DNA of 64,000 nt, from contig NZ_QUNG01000012.1 of NCBI RefSeq assembly GCF_003387375.1, forward strand, positions 1 to 64,000, written 5' to 3'. A program made the position numbers and the translations under genes. How positions within the stretch are numbered: the stretch's first letter is position 1; each line of letters begins with the position of its first letter. This DNA comes from Marinomonas pollencensis. GTDB taxonomy: Bacteria; Pseudomonadota; Gammaproteobacteria; Pseudomonadales; Marinomonadaceae. This document shows, in pieces, positions 41,780-49,836 of the stretch. The notes below the pieces were generated by a model. That model did not search any database. It saw only the letters and a list, made by a program, of their open reading frames with translations, and had not been told where the DNA came from.

Positions 41780-43219
41780 ATGAATTCACTTCCAGTGATT
41801 TGGCAGGTTGGCTCATGCCAGCCTGCCGCTGGTGATTTATTAGCGGCCTTAAACGCGACAGAGAAGGGGCTAGGTTGTGTGATGAAGCAGATTCATGCTT
41901 TTCAACACACCGACAGTGGCGTCACCGCTTGCTCATTTGCCGAGTTTGATGACCAGTGGCAAAGCTTACTGATGAGCGCTATGCCAGATGTTATTTATGT
42001 GCATGGCTTAGTGTCCCGCGAGCTTGTGGTGTGTTGCGCTAAATGGCTACGACATATTAAAGCCCAACTGCCGAGCATCAAGGTGATATTAAGGCTTGAT
42101 GCCGCGTTTGCGGAGCAAACACAAACAACCGCGGCGTGTTTTGTCTCAGAGTTAAGCGCTAGTGCGGATCTAGTAGTCACGAAAAAAGACCATTTAGCAC
42201 AATGGCTTGATAATTTAGAAGGGTCATCAGACAAGGCGATACAGCGTGCTTTACAACCGATGTTCTCTTTATCAAAAGCCCCTTGGTTGTTGCTGGATGA
42301 GCTGCCGGGTGTTGGCTTTATTAGCCAGCATCAAGCTCTTAATTTTTCACTTTGTGCTGAGGCTTCGTTCCTTACGCCAATAGATCAGAATATACGCCTG
42401 TTATCGCTGGTGTGTTTTTTAGCCCATGGTTACGATGAGTTGGATGCCATTACGATGGCGCAATCTTATCTGGCAAGTCATCTTGATGAGTCAGCCTCAT
42501 GGCCAAATAACACGCACTATTTGCCGGTTATCAGCACAATAGAGACGCCTTGCTTGGAAGATAAGTGTGCCAGCTTATCATTTGCGGCCATTGATCTTGA
42601 GAAATTCGGCTTGTACCCGGTTGTAGATTCCATTGAGTGGTTGCAGCTGGTGTTAGAAAACGGCGCGACCACTGCGCAATTGCGCATCAAAGACCCTCAT
42701 GAGCTGACCCTAGACAGTCAGATCAAAGAAGCGGTCGCACTCGGTCAACGGTATCAGGCTCAGGTATTTATTAATGATTACTGGCAGAAGGCCATCGAAC
42801 ACGGTGCTTTTGGTATTCATCTGGGTCAAGAAGATTTAGCAGTGGCAGACTTGGAAGCCATTGCTCAAGCAGGCTTGGCGCTCGGTATCAGTACTCATGG
42901 GTATTTTGAAATTGCCAATGCAATGAAGATCAATCCCAGTTACATCGCCTTAGGGCATATTTTTCCTACCCAAACCAAAGACATGCCTTCGCAGCCACAG
43001 GGTTTGGTGCGTTTAGCTTTGTATGCGGCTCTGTTAAAAGGGCGGTACCCAACGGTAGCCATAGGCGGTATCAGTGCCCAGCGAGTGGCGCCAGTGCACA
43101 AAGCCGGGGTCGATAGTGTGGCCTTGGTCACCGCTATAACGAAAGCGGCCAACCCAGAGCAAGCTACCCGGGAGTTATTGTCTTTGTATCAAACAGAAAA
43201 GGCGCTGGTGCATGAATAA
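41780..43219 (+). CDS. thiE: Thiamine-phosphate synthase ThiE with a decayed ThiD-like N-domain
   Basis: The C-terminal half (about residues 270-470) is a complete ThiE, which joins HMP-PP and the thiazole phosphate. Its motifs are GATTAQLRIKD, QVFINDYWQKAIEHGAFGIH, LGQEDL, GHIFPTQTKDMPS and AIGGIS. The N-terminal half (about 1-255) aligns in order with HMP-P kinase ThiD, from VGSCQPAAGDLLAALNA to LAHGYDELDAITMAQSYLAS. It has lost the ThiD GSD-GGGAGIQAD, TPN and GTGC motifs. Kinase activity is therefore doubtful and a separate ThiD is needed. The gene overlaps thiS by eight bases. SD AGGAG precedes the ATG. Confidence 0.9.
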   Translation: MNSLPVIWQVGSCQPAAGDLLAALNATEKGLGCVMKQIHAFQHTDSGVTACSFAEFDDQWQSLLMSAMPDVIYVHGLVSRELVVCCAKWLRHIKAQLPSIKVILRLDAAFAEQTQTTAACFVSELSASADLVVTKKDHLAQWLDNLEGSSDKAIQRALQPMFSLSKAPWLLLDELPGVGFISQHQALNFSLCAEASFLTPIDQNIRLLSLVCFLAHGYDELDAITMAQSYLASHLDESASWPNNTHYLPVISTIETPCLEDKCASLSFAAIDLEKFGLYPVVDSIEWLQLVLENGATTAQLRIKDPHELTLDSQIKEAVALGQRYQAQVFINDYWQKAIEHGAFGIHLGQEDLAVADLEAIAQAGLALGISTHGYFEIANAMKINPSYIALGHIFPTQTKDMPSQPQGLVRLALYAALLKGRYPTVAIGGISAQRVAPVHKAGVDSVALVTAITKAANPEQATRELLSLYQTEKALVHE

Positions 43220-43421
43220 CGAGATAACGCTTTATGTCAACGATCACCCCTTGTCGTTGGTTGGGACAACATTAGCCGATTTACTGGAGCAGCTTGATAA
43301 GCCCACTCAAGGTATTGCTGTGGCCATTGATCACGAGGTCGTGCCAAAAAGCAGATGGGCGACGACTTTGTTGGCAGACAATATGAATGTGTTTATTTTT
43401 GAATCCATCGCAGGAGGTTAG
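43212..43421 (+). CDS. thiS: Sulfur carrier protein ThiS
   Basis: ThiS is a ubiquitin-fold sulfur carrier that, as a C-terminal thiocarboxylate, donates sulfur for the thiazole ring. The 69-aa protein ends in the required Gly-Gly (ESIAGG). It overlaps the thiE stop and precedes thiG by one base. ThiF, the enzyme that adenylates this tail, is missing from the operon. Confidence 0.95.
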   Translation: MNNEITLYVNDHPLSLVGTTLADLLEQLDKPTQGIAVAIDHEVVPKSRWATTLLADNMNVFIFESIAGG

Positions 43422-43422
43422 C

Positions 43423-44199
43423 ATGTCACCTTTAATGATTGCAGGTCATGAATTTCAATCACGGTTATTTACCGGTACCGGGAAATACGCCAGTGCTGAT
43501 GCGATGATGGCATCGATCAGTGCCAGTGGCAGTGAGCTTGTCACTTTGTCCCTACGACGTATGGATTTGAAGCACCAAAGTGACAATATTCTTCAGCCCT
43601 TGCAGCAGCATGGTATTAAATTGCTGCCTAATACCTCTGGTGCCCGAACGGCGAAAGAGGCGATTTTTGCTGCTCAACTGGCACGCGAAGCGCTGCAGAC
43701 AAACTGGGTTAAGCTCGAAATTCATCCAGATCCACGCTATTTAATGCCAGATGCGATCGAGACTTTAGCGGCAGCTGAAGCCTTGGTTAAACAGGGGTTT
43801 GTGGTTATGCCGTATGTGCATGCAGACCCAGTGTTGTGTAAACGACTGGAAGAAGTTGGCTGCCAGTGTGTGATGCCTTTAGGGTCTCCTATTGGCTCTA
43901 ATATGGGCTTAGCCAGCAAGCCGTTTTTGGAAATTATCATCGAACAAAGCCAAGTGCCTGTGATTATCGACGCTGGCATTGGTGCACCATCGGATGCTGC
44001 ATTGGCCTTAGAAATGGGGGCTGATGCGGTGTTGGTGAATACCGCAATGGCGGTGGCGCAAAACCCAGCACAAATGAGTTTGGCGTTTAAAATGGCGGTC
44101 GAGTCAGGGCGCCTGGCGTACGAATCTGGATTAGGGGAAAAACGCCAGCAGGCCGTCGCCTCCAGTCCGTTTACCGATTTTATTGGTAGCTTGTCATGA
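43423..44199 (+). CDS. thiG: Thiazole synthase ThiG
   Basis: ThiG condenses DXP, dehydroglycine and ThiS-borne sulfur into the thiamine thiazole. The 258-aa barrel protein shows [18 protein letters not shown] near 10, [18 protein letters not shown] near 105 and [19 protein letters not shown] near 183. The ATG at 43423 is five bases after AGGAGG; an upstream in-frame ATG lies inside thiS. It overlaps thiH by ATGA. Confidence 0.97.
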   Translation: MSPLMIAGHEFQSRLFTGTGKYASADAMMASISASGSELVTLSLRRMDLKHQSDNILQPLQQHGIKLLPNTSGARTAKEAIFAAQLAREALQTNWVKLEIHPDPRYLMPDAIETLAAAEALVKQGFVVMPYVHADPVLCKRLEEVGCQCVMPLGSPIGSNMGLASKPFLEIIIEQSQVPVIIDAGIGAPSDAALALEMGADAVLVNTAMAVAQNPAQMSLAFKMAVESGRLAYESGLGEKRQQAVASSPFTDFIGSLS

Positions 44200-45359
44200 G
44201 TCATGCTAGCCCGATACATATTTGCTCTCAAAGCCCAGAAGTAGAGGGGCAATTTAGTGCAGAGTTAGCGTCACAGTCATGGCAGCAAACAACCCAGTTA
44301 CATACCGCTATGGGGGAGCCTGAAGTGCTGCGAGCGTTGGCGAAGACACGCCTCGATATCAATGACTTCGCCGCGCTTATCTCACCGGCTGCGGAACCTT
44401 ATTTGATGCAGATGTTGGCCAAATCGGAGCAACTAACAAAGCAGCGCTTTGGTAATACGGTGAGCTTGTTTGCGCCACTTTATTTATCGAATACTTGTGC
44501 AAACGAATGTACTTATTGTGGCTTTTCCATGAGCAATGCGATCAAGCGTTTGACCCTCAACGAAGGGCAGCTTGCCAATGAAATTGCGGCCATCAAAGGC
44601 AAAGGCTTTGACAGCATTTTATTGGTCACAGGTGAGACAAACAAAGTCTCCATGCCCTATTTTGAGCGCATGGTTCCGCTCATTAAGCCACACTTTAGTC
44701 AGCTTTCTATGGAGGTGCAGCCGTTAGAGTCTAGCGAGTATAAGAGGCTGCAAGAAATCGGCTTAGACGCGGTGCTGGTGTATCAAGAAACCTATCATCG
44801 TAAGACCTATTTAGAACACCATCTACGGGGTAATAAGTCCGATTTCAATTATCGCCTCGACGCCCCTGACCGTATCGGTCAGGCAGGTATCCATAAAATT
44901 GGATTAGGGGTTTTATTGGGACTGGAAGACTGGCGCACGGACTCTTTGATGATGGCTAAGCATTTACGTCATTTGCAAAAACGTTATTGGCGCAGTCGGT
45001 TCAGTGTCGCGTTCCCGCGTATTCGTCCCTGTGCTGGTGGCATAGAGCCTAAGTCGGTGATTTCTGATCGTCAGCTGGTGCAATTAATTGCGGCTTGGCG
45101 TTTGTTTGATGCCGATCTGGAAATGAGTTTATCAACGCGAGAGTCGGCGCAATTTCGAGACCATGCTGTGCGTATGGGGTTTACCACCATGAGCGCAGAG
45201 TCTAAAACTCAACCTGGTGGTTATGCCGATGATGCTCAGCAAGCATTAGAGCAATTTGAAATCAGTGATGAGCGATCAGTAAGTGAGATTGCCAATATGA
45301 TCCGTCGCCAAGGGCGGGAGGTCATTTGGAAAGATTGGGACCCAGCATTGAGTCATTGA
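44196..45359 (+). CDS. thiH: 2-iminoacetate synthase ThiH
   Basis: ThiH is a radical SAM tyrosine lyase that supplies dehydroglycine to ThiG. The 387-aa protein has the cluster motif C101-ANE-C105-TY-C108 in the BATS-type fold, and the C-terminal segment [20 protein letters not shown] is typical. Use of ThiH rather than the oxidase ThiO indicates the tyrosine-dependent route. It is the last gene of the thi operon. Confidence 0.97.
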   Translation: MSHASPIHICSQSPEVEGQFSAELASQSWQQTTQLHTAMGEPEVLRALAKTRLDINDFAALISPAAEPYLMQMLAKSEQLTKQRFGNTVSLFAPLYLSNTCANECTYCGFSMSNAIKRLTLNEGQLANEIAAIKGKGFDSILLVTGETNKVSMPYFERMVPLIKPHFSQLSMEVQPLESSEYKRLQEIGLDAVLVYQETYHRKTYLEHHLRGNKSDFNYRLDAPDRIGQAGIHKIGLGVLLGLEDWRTDSLMMAKHLRHLQKRYWRSRFSVAFPRIRPCAGGIEPKSVISDRQLVQLIAAWRLFDADLEMSLSTRESAQFRDHAVRMGFTTMSAESKTQPGGYADDAQQALEQFEISDERSVSEIANMIRRQGREVIWKDWDPALSH

Positions 45360-45400
45360 GCCATCTGCTTTTTTATTCATGGTGCGTAATAGTATAGGAT

Positions 45401-45450
45401 AGCCCCGTGTACTGCTCTCAATGAAGCCAGTATGTGGGGTTATTTTTTTG
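45401..45450 (+). terminator. Rho-independent terminator after thiH
   Basis: AGCCCC and TACTG pair with CAGTA and GGGGTT, with GTG/TGT wobbles between them, followed by ATTTTTTT. It lies between thiH and yjbQ, so yjbQ is read by read-through or from its own promoter. Confidence 0.75.
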
Positions 45451-45478
45451 TCTTAAGTCATCATCAGCAAGGTTGATT

Positions 45479-45904
45479 ATGTGGTATCAGAAAGAGCTTA
45501 TTCTGCCAGCAAAGCCAAGAGGTTTTCATCTCATCACAGAGGATATTATCCGAGCGATTCCAGAGTTGAAATCGATAAAAATCGGCCTGTGTCATGTGTT
45601 CATCCAGCATACCTCAGCGTCTTTGACCATTAATGAGAACGCGGATATCACGGTACGAGAAGATTTTGAAAGTTTTTTTAACCGGACGGTGCGCGAAGGG
45701 GAATCCTATTACCGCCACAATTATGAAGGTGATGATGATTTGCCTGCCCATATAAAGAGCAGCCTTCTTGGTGCCAGTGTGCAGATACCGATTAGCAATG
45801 GCCGTTTCAACATGGGGGTTTGGCAAGGGGTTTATCTGGGCGAGCACAGAGATTATGGTGGTCAGCGCTCACTTCTTATTACCTTACAAGGAGAAGCGTT
45901 ATAG
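45479..45904 (+). CDS. yjbQ: YjbQ family protein (UPF0047)
   Basis: YjbQ proteins are small trimeric beta-rich proteins. Members were reported to have weak thiamine-phosphate synthase activity, although their main role is unclear. The 141-aa protein has the family signature HVFIQHTSASLTINENAD near 38, with conserved His and Ser/Asn residues, and the C-terminal GVYLGEHRDYGGQRSLLITL. The ATG at 45479 is eight bases after AAGG; an upstream in-frame start would begin inside the terminator. The position directly after the thi operon is notable. Confidence 0.92.
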   Translation: MWYQKELILPAKPRGFHLITEDIIRAIPELKSIKIGLCHVFIQHTSASLTINENADITVREDFESFFNRTVREGESYYRHNYEGDDDLPAHIKSSLLGASVQIPISNGRFNMGVWQGVYLGEHRDYGGQRSLLITLQGEAL

Positions 45905-46064
45905 AGGTCTATCTTCTACTAACCCTTGTATCCTGACGCTATGGCTAAAAATCCATTGAAATAAGTGAGATAAAGGAGTCGCCCTGACGTCCGGCTGACA
46001 AGATTTACTCTGTGATATCATCGCGCTGACACACAATGACATAAAGTCGTTCTACAATGATTTC

Positions 46065-46222
46065 ATCTTAGCAAGTTTGTTCTCTTCCCTAGAGCAATGC
46101 AATGATATGTGTAAGGCTGTTACCTGAGGATGATGCAGATAACAGTTGAGTCTTAAAGACGATATGTTTAGTGATAATCGTTGAGTGTTGCCTCGGCTGT
46201 AAAAGGTCGGGGCTTTTTTTAT
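46065..46222 (+). ncRNA. Candidate small RNA
   Basis: The 548-bp gap between yjbQ and the Spy-like gene has no convincing open frame but shows a transcript-like layout. A -10-like TACAAT (46053-46058) is followed by hairpin-forming segments (TTG-CTC/GAGCAA near 46077-46096; CTGTTA/TAACAG near 46117-46145). The end is a terminator with GCCTCGGC pairing GTCGGGGC and then seven T (about 46190-46220). No -35 box is obvious and no known RNA family is recognised. The rest of the gap, 46223-46439, shows nothing I can name. Confidence 0.4.
46190..46220 (+). terminator. Rho-independent terminator with no gene directly upstream
   Basis: GCCTCGGC pairs with GTCGGGGC through two G-T wobbles, with an eight-base loop and a run of seven T. 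It is about 290 bases after yjbQ, too far to be the obvious yjbQ terminator, so it may end a separate short transcript. Confidence 0.75.
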
Positions 46223-46452
46223 GTGGTATATAGGTTTTTGATACCTGTTACATGTCTCTTATTCGCCAGAATCTGAATGCTTGCCCATCTATGCGTTCGG
46301 CTAATATTCTGCGTTGTGCTATTGCTAGCGGTCTTTTACAGTCTAATGACAAGATTAGCATCTTCTTCCTCCGTCTTTGGTAATGCTTGGCGTATTTATC
46401 GCCATAATGAAAGGCACTAATTCAGTAACTAAGGGCGTAAGGAGTCATGATG

Positions 46453-46932
46453 ATGAATCGTAGAAAAGTGGGTATCTTGGGTGTGATTGGTTTGAGTGCC
46501 GCTATCATGGCAGGCACAGCAACAAGCGTTCTTGCAGACACACAGAAACCCTTGCCAAAAGCCCATAATGCCGCGCCAACTACTGAACAAATTGCTGATA
46601 GTATGGCGTCTGATATGGCGAAAAAGCTTAACTTGAATGCGGCAACAGAAAAGAAAGTCGCGCACTTGTTTAAGACCGATGGTCAAGATATTCGTCAATT
46701 GCAAATGAAGCTAAGTGAAAAACGCCATGAGTTAAATAGCCTGTCACCCAATGATAAAGGCTATATGAAAAAGGTTGATAAATTGGCCAGTGAAAGTGGC
46801 AATATCACCGAAAAACTCACCATTGAATACGCTAAAAGTCGTGCTGATTTATACGCACTGTTAACGCCTAAGCAAATCAAAATATTGGAAAACTATGGTA
46901 AACAAGCGCCTAACTCCGCGAAACAAAGTTAG
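46453..46932 (+). CDS. Spy/CpxP-like periplasmic protein
   Basis: This is a small secreted helical protein of the LTxxQ (Spy/CpxP) family, whose members act as periplasmic chaperones or stress sensors. A signal peptide (residues 1-29, cut after SVLA) precedes a charged helical region with two metal/stress-family features: coiled helices around KTDGQDIRQLQMKLSEKRHE and the C-terminal LTPKQ motif near 140. Three consecutive ATG codons lie at 46447, 46450 and 46453; the third is eight bases after AAGGAG and gives 159 aa. Regulation by a Cpx-type system is only a guess. Confidence 0.75.
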   Translation: MNRRKVGILGVIGLSAAIMAGTATSVLADTQKPLPKAHNAAPTTEQIADSMASDMAKKLNLNAATEKKVAHLFKTDGQDIRQLQMKLSEKRHELNSLSPNDKGYMKKVDKLASESGNITEKLTIEYAKSRADLYALLTPKQIKILENYGKQAPNSAKQS

Positions 46933-46948
46933 TCGTAAGTCGGATGCT

Positions 46949-46980
46949 AAAAACGGCCTCTTTATGAGGCCGTTTTTGTC
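46949..46980. terminator. Bidirectional terminator between the Spy-like gene and the BCCT gene
   Basis: AAAAACGGCCTC (46949-46960) pairs with GAGGCCGTTTTT (46966-46977) around a five-base loop, with A and T runs for both strands. Confidence 0.93.
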
Positions 46981-46986
46981 TCTGGA

Positions 46987-48609
46987 TTAGACGTTTTTGA
47001 CTTTGTTTAAGGGAGATACAGAAGGTGCATCCGCTGTTGTTTCTACGGTTTTTGTTTGTGCTAGCTTGTGCATTGCCTGAATTTCCAATGACGTTAGATG
47101 GCCATAATCTTCTTTCATATAGCCAAATACCTTGTAGAGCATAAAGCCGGTAAGCATCAATAGCGGGATGGCGAAAATTAAGATCGCAGATTGCATTGAA
47201 GAAACAGGGGCATTGACACTAATAAACACCGCAGGGATGGCGACTATCATCAAACACCAAAATATTTTTAGCAGGGTTGAAGGATTGGCATTGTCATCCA
47301 GTTTTTTCTGAGTGTTGCAGGCGACGGTAAACACAGAACCATCCATAGTGGTAATGAGCAGTAGAAAAGTAGAAATGATAAAAATACTAAGGATGACGGA
47401 GGATAATGGCAAGGTGCCTAAGGCATTCACAATGGCGAGACTGGCTTGCCCGTCTGATACCATTTTACTAATCTCTACTTTACCATCTAGTTGAGTTTTC
47501 ATCATAAATGACCCCACCACAGAGAATAGCAAAGCGATACCAGCAGTGCCGCCACCGACCATGCAGATAATCACTTCTCGAATGGTGCGCCCTTTGGATA
47601 CCTTGGTGACGAAAATGCACATTAACGGGATGAATATCATCCAGTATGCCCAGAAATAAGCCGTCCAAGATTGTGGGAACTTAGCTTGATTGATGGCGTC
47701 AGCGTACAAGCTCATCTTGACAAAGTTCTGTCCCCAAATAGCTAGAGACGAGCTGGTATTTTCCAGAATGAATTGAGTCGGGCCAAAAAAGAAAATATAA
47801 GCGGCAAGACCTGCTACAAAATAAGCACCGTAGCTACTGATCTTTTGCATGCCTTTTTCTATACCCAAAAATGAACTTGAGATTAGTAATACTGCGACAA
47901 TAAAAATCATCGACAGTTTCAGTGTGAGCGTATCTTGGATGCCAAATAGTAATGCCACGGCGGCTGAAATAATCGGTGCGCCCAGTGCCAATACAATAAT
48001 TAAGCTGAAAACCACGGCAATCGGGTAAACGATATCAATCGTACGACCGATGATTTTAGCCACGATAGGGTTTTTGATCATCGAGATAACTATGTCGCTC
48101 AATTTCAGCGAGCGATGCTTGCGAATATAATAAGAGTACATAACAGGGATGGCGGTAACCGCATAGATACACCAGGCGGTAATGCCCCAGTGGTGCATGC
48201 TGTAAGTTACGGCCCATTCGGCAGATTCAACCGAGCCTGCGGGCATCGCAAAGGGCGGCGTTTTAATATAGTAGGACCACTCCAGAAAGGCCCAATATAC
48301 CGTGCCGGAACCGACGCCAGCCAACGCCATCATGGCAATGTAGGAAAAGGTTGAAAATTCAGGTTTTTCATCGCCCATGCGAATATGGCCGTATTTTGAG
48401 AAGACAAAATATGCGGCAATCATAACTAAACCAAAAGCATACCAAAGTATAGGTACACCAAAGCTTTCAGAAGCTAGGGTGAATATTTGTCCAGCGATAT
48501 GAATCGCTGCATCAGGGTGGGATAGAAAATAGGCGGACACGGCGCCGACTATCAATAATGAAACCAAAATCGCCACGCGGTCGAGATTACTGTTTTTTAT
48601 AATTGTCAT
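46987..48609 (-). CDS. BCCT-family transporter, divergent
   Basis: BCCT carriers import betaine, choline, carnitine or related zwitterions, driven by Na+ or H+. The 540-aa protein has about twelve membrane helices. SSFLGIEKGMQKISSYGAYF and TAYFWAYWMIFIPL followed by KGRTIREV match family signatures. The glycine stretch AGVGSGTVYWAFLEWSYY deviates from the usual GxGxGxxxWxxAEP pattern, so the substrate may be unusual. Start ATG 48609 is preferred over a GTG at 48630. It is the last gene of a minus-strand run behind the enolase-like and FAD genes, with a 93-bp gap before it. Confidence 0.88.
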   Translation of the reverse strand: MTIIKNSNLDRVAILVSLLIVGAVSAYFLSHPDAAIHIAGQIFTLASESFGVPILWYAFGLVMIAAYFVFSKYGHIRMGDEKPEFSTFSYIAMMALAGVGSGTVYWAFLEWSYYIKTPPFAMPAGSVESAEWAVTYSMHHWGITAWCIYAVTAIPVMYSYYIRKHRSLKLSDIVISMIKNPIVAKIIGRTIDIVYPIAVVFSLIIVLALGAPIISAAVALLFGIQDTLTLKLSMIFIVAVLLISSSFLGIEKGMQKISSYGAYFVAGLAAYIFFFGPTQFILENTSSSLAIWGQNFVKMSLYADAINQAKFPQSWTAYFWAYWMIFIPLMCIFVTKVSKGRTIREVIICMVGGGTAGIALLFSVVGSFMMKTQLDGKVEISKMVSDGQASLAIVNALGTLPLSSVILSIFIISTFLLLITTMDGSVFTVACNTQKKLDDNANPSTLLKIFWCLMIVAIPAVFISVNAPVSSMQSAILIFAIPLLMLTGFMLYKVFGYMKEDYGHLTSLEIQAMHKLAQTKTVETTADAPSVSPLNKVKNV

Positions 48610-48702
48610 AATGTTTTTCCGACGTTGCACTGATATCTGTTTGGAGCAGCAGTGCTTAGTTTTTTAATGATCATTAGATCTTATTGTTTTTGTTTTGATT
48701 TT

Positions 48703-49827
48703 TTACTCGAAAACATAGTGTGCAATAGACGCTTCTTTTACTGCCTCCCAGTCCATTTCAATGCCCAAGCCATTGCCCTCTGGCGCATAGACATAACCGT
48801 CTTTTGCGGTGCGTATGGTAGTTTTTGACGCCAGCTCAAAGCTCTCGTAAGGGTAAAATTGTTCGAAGTATTTGCAGTTGTGGTGTGCCAAGGCAACGTG
48901 CAAATTGGCTGCTTGTGTCAAGGTGTAACCCATGCTCTGAATTTCTAAGGTTTTAGAATGGCCTTCAGCAATAGCAAAACACTTATTAAGCTGGGTGATT
49001 CCGCCGCACACAGTGGCATCTTGTCTGACATCAGACCATAGGTCATTAGACAGAGCGTGAGTGACTTCTTGCAGTGTTAACAAGCAGTTACCGTGGCTGG
49101 AAATTTCCAGATCGGTGTTTTTAACAAGGCGTTGGTAGGTTTTATAGTCATAATCGGAGACAGGGGCTTCTAGCCATTCCCAATCATAACTTTCTAATAA
49201 CTTGGCAATTTTCATTGCCTCTTTTGGCGTATAAAAAGTCGCTGTATCCAGCATGAAGCGAATATTGCTATGCCCATAAAGACGCTGTATCTCAGTGACC
49301 AGTTGTACATCTTTTTCATATACGCAGTAGCAATGCAATTTGATGGCTGTGAAACCTTGAGCAATGCAATCATCAATGAATGGGAAGTATTCTTCGACTG
49401 TGCTGAACATAGGGGAAGAGGCATAAGACAGGATTTTATGACGCGCCCCACCTAATAACATGTACAGTGGCATGTTGGCTTTTTTGGCTTTGATATCCCA
49501 AGCGGCGATATCAATGGGGGATTTAGCAGGTAGGCCACCCCATGAACAGCGGTCTCCTAGCCATTGGCTCAACGCTTCTGTCATAAGAGGGTTTTTGCCA
49601 ATTAAGCCTGGCACTATGGTTCTCATTGCTTCAATAATACAGCGGTCAAAATCATTTTCTGTGTAACTAATGGTGGCCCCAACGCCTTCGATGCCGTCTT
49701 GCGTGATTAGGCGCACAATATTATTGGTATACAACAAGGGTTCTTGGTTATCTGCCCATGGAATAGGGGGTGCATTACGGTCTGCTACCGCATAAAGTTC
49801 CACCCGTTTGATTACTGTGCTGTTCAT
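48703..49827 (-). CDS. Enolase-superfamily (mandelate racemase/MLE-like) enzyme with altered active site
   Basis: The 374-aa protein has the capping domain (about residues 1-130) and TIM barrel of mandelate racemase-like enzymes, which abstract a proton alpha to a carboxylate. Two barrel acids sit where expected: D194 (MLDTAT) and E220 (WLEAPV). Three positions differ: the KxK motif reads K163-L-H165, the third metal ligand position reads G246 beside H245, and the usual His of the His-Asp pair reads Q297 although D270 is kept. Substrate is unknown. It lies nine bases after the FAD gene and shares its transcript. Confidence 0.85.
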   Translation of the reverse strand: MNSTVIKRVELYAVADRNAPPIPWADNQEPLLYTNNIVRLITQDGIEGVGATISYTENDFDRCIIEAMRTIVPGLIGKNPLMTEALSQWLGDRCSWGGLPAKSPIDIAAWDIKAKKANMPLYMLLGGARHKILSYASSPMFSTVEEYFPFIDDCIAQGFTAIKLHCYCVYEKDVQLVTEIQRLYGHSNIRFMLDTATFYTPKEAMKIAKLLESYDWEWLEAPVSDYDYKTYQRLVKNTDLEISSHGNCLLTLQEVTHALSNDLWSDVRQDATVCGGITQLNKCFAIAEGHSKTLEIQSMGYTLTQAANLHVALAHHNCKYFEQFYPYESFELASKTTIRTAKDGYVYAPEGNGLGIEMDWEAVKEASIAHYVFE

Positions 49828-49836
49828 AACTCCTCC

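Noticed and set aside
46065-46222. Assignment of the candidate RNA to the CsrB/RsmY family
   Set aside because: Only a couple of GGA motifs are seen and they are not repeatedly placed in hairpin loops.
48703-49827. Naming the enolase-like gene as a hydroxyproline-betaine epimerase because of the BCCT neighbour
   Set aside because: Those epimerases use lysines on two barrel strands; here the KxK motif is changed and no lysine is seen at the opposite position.
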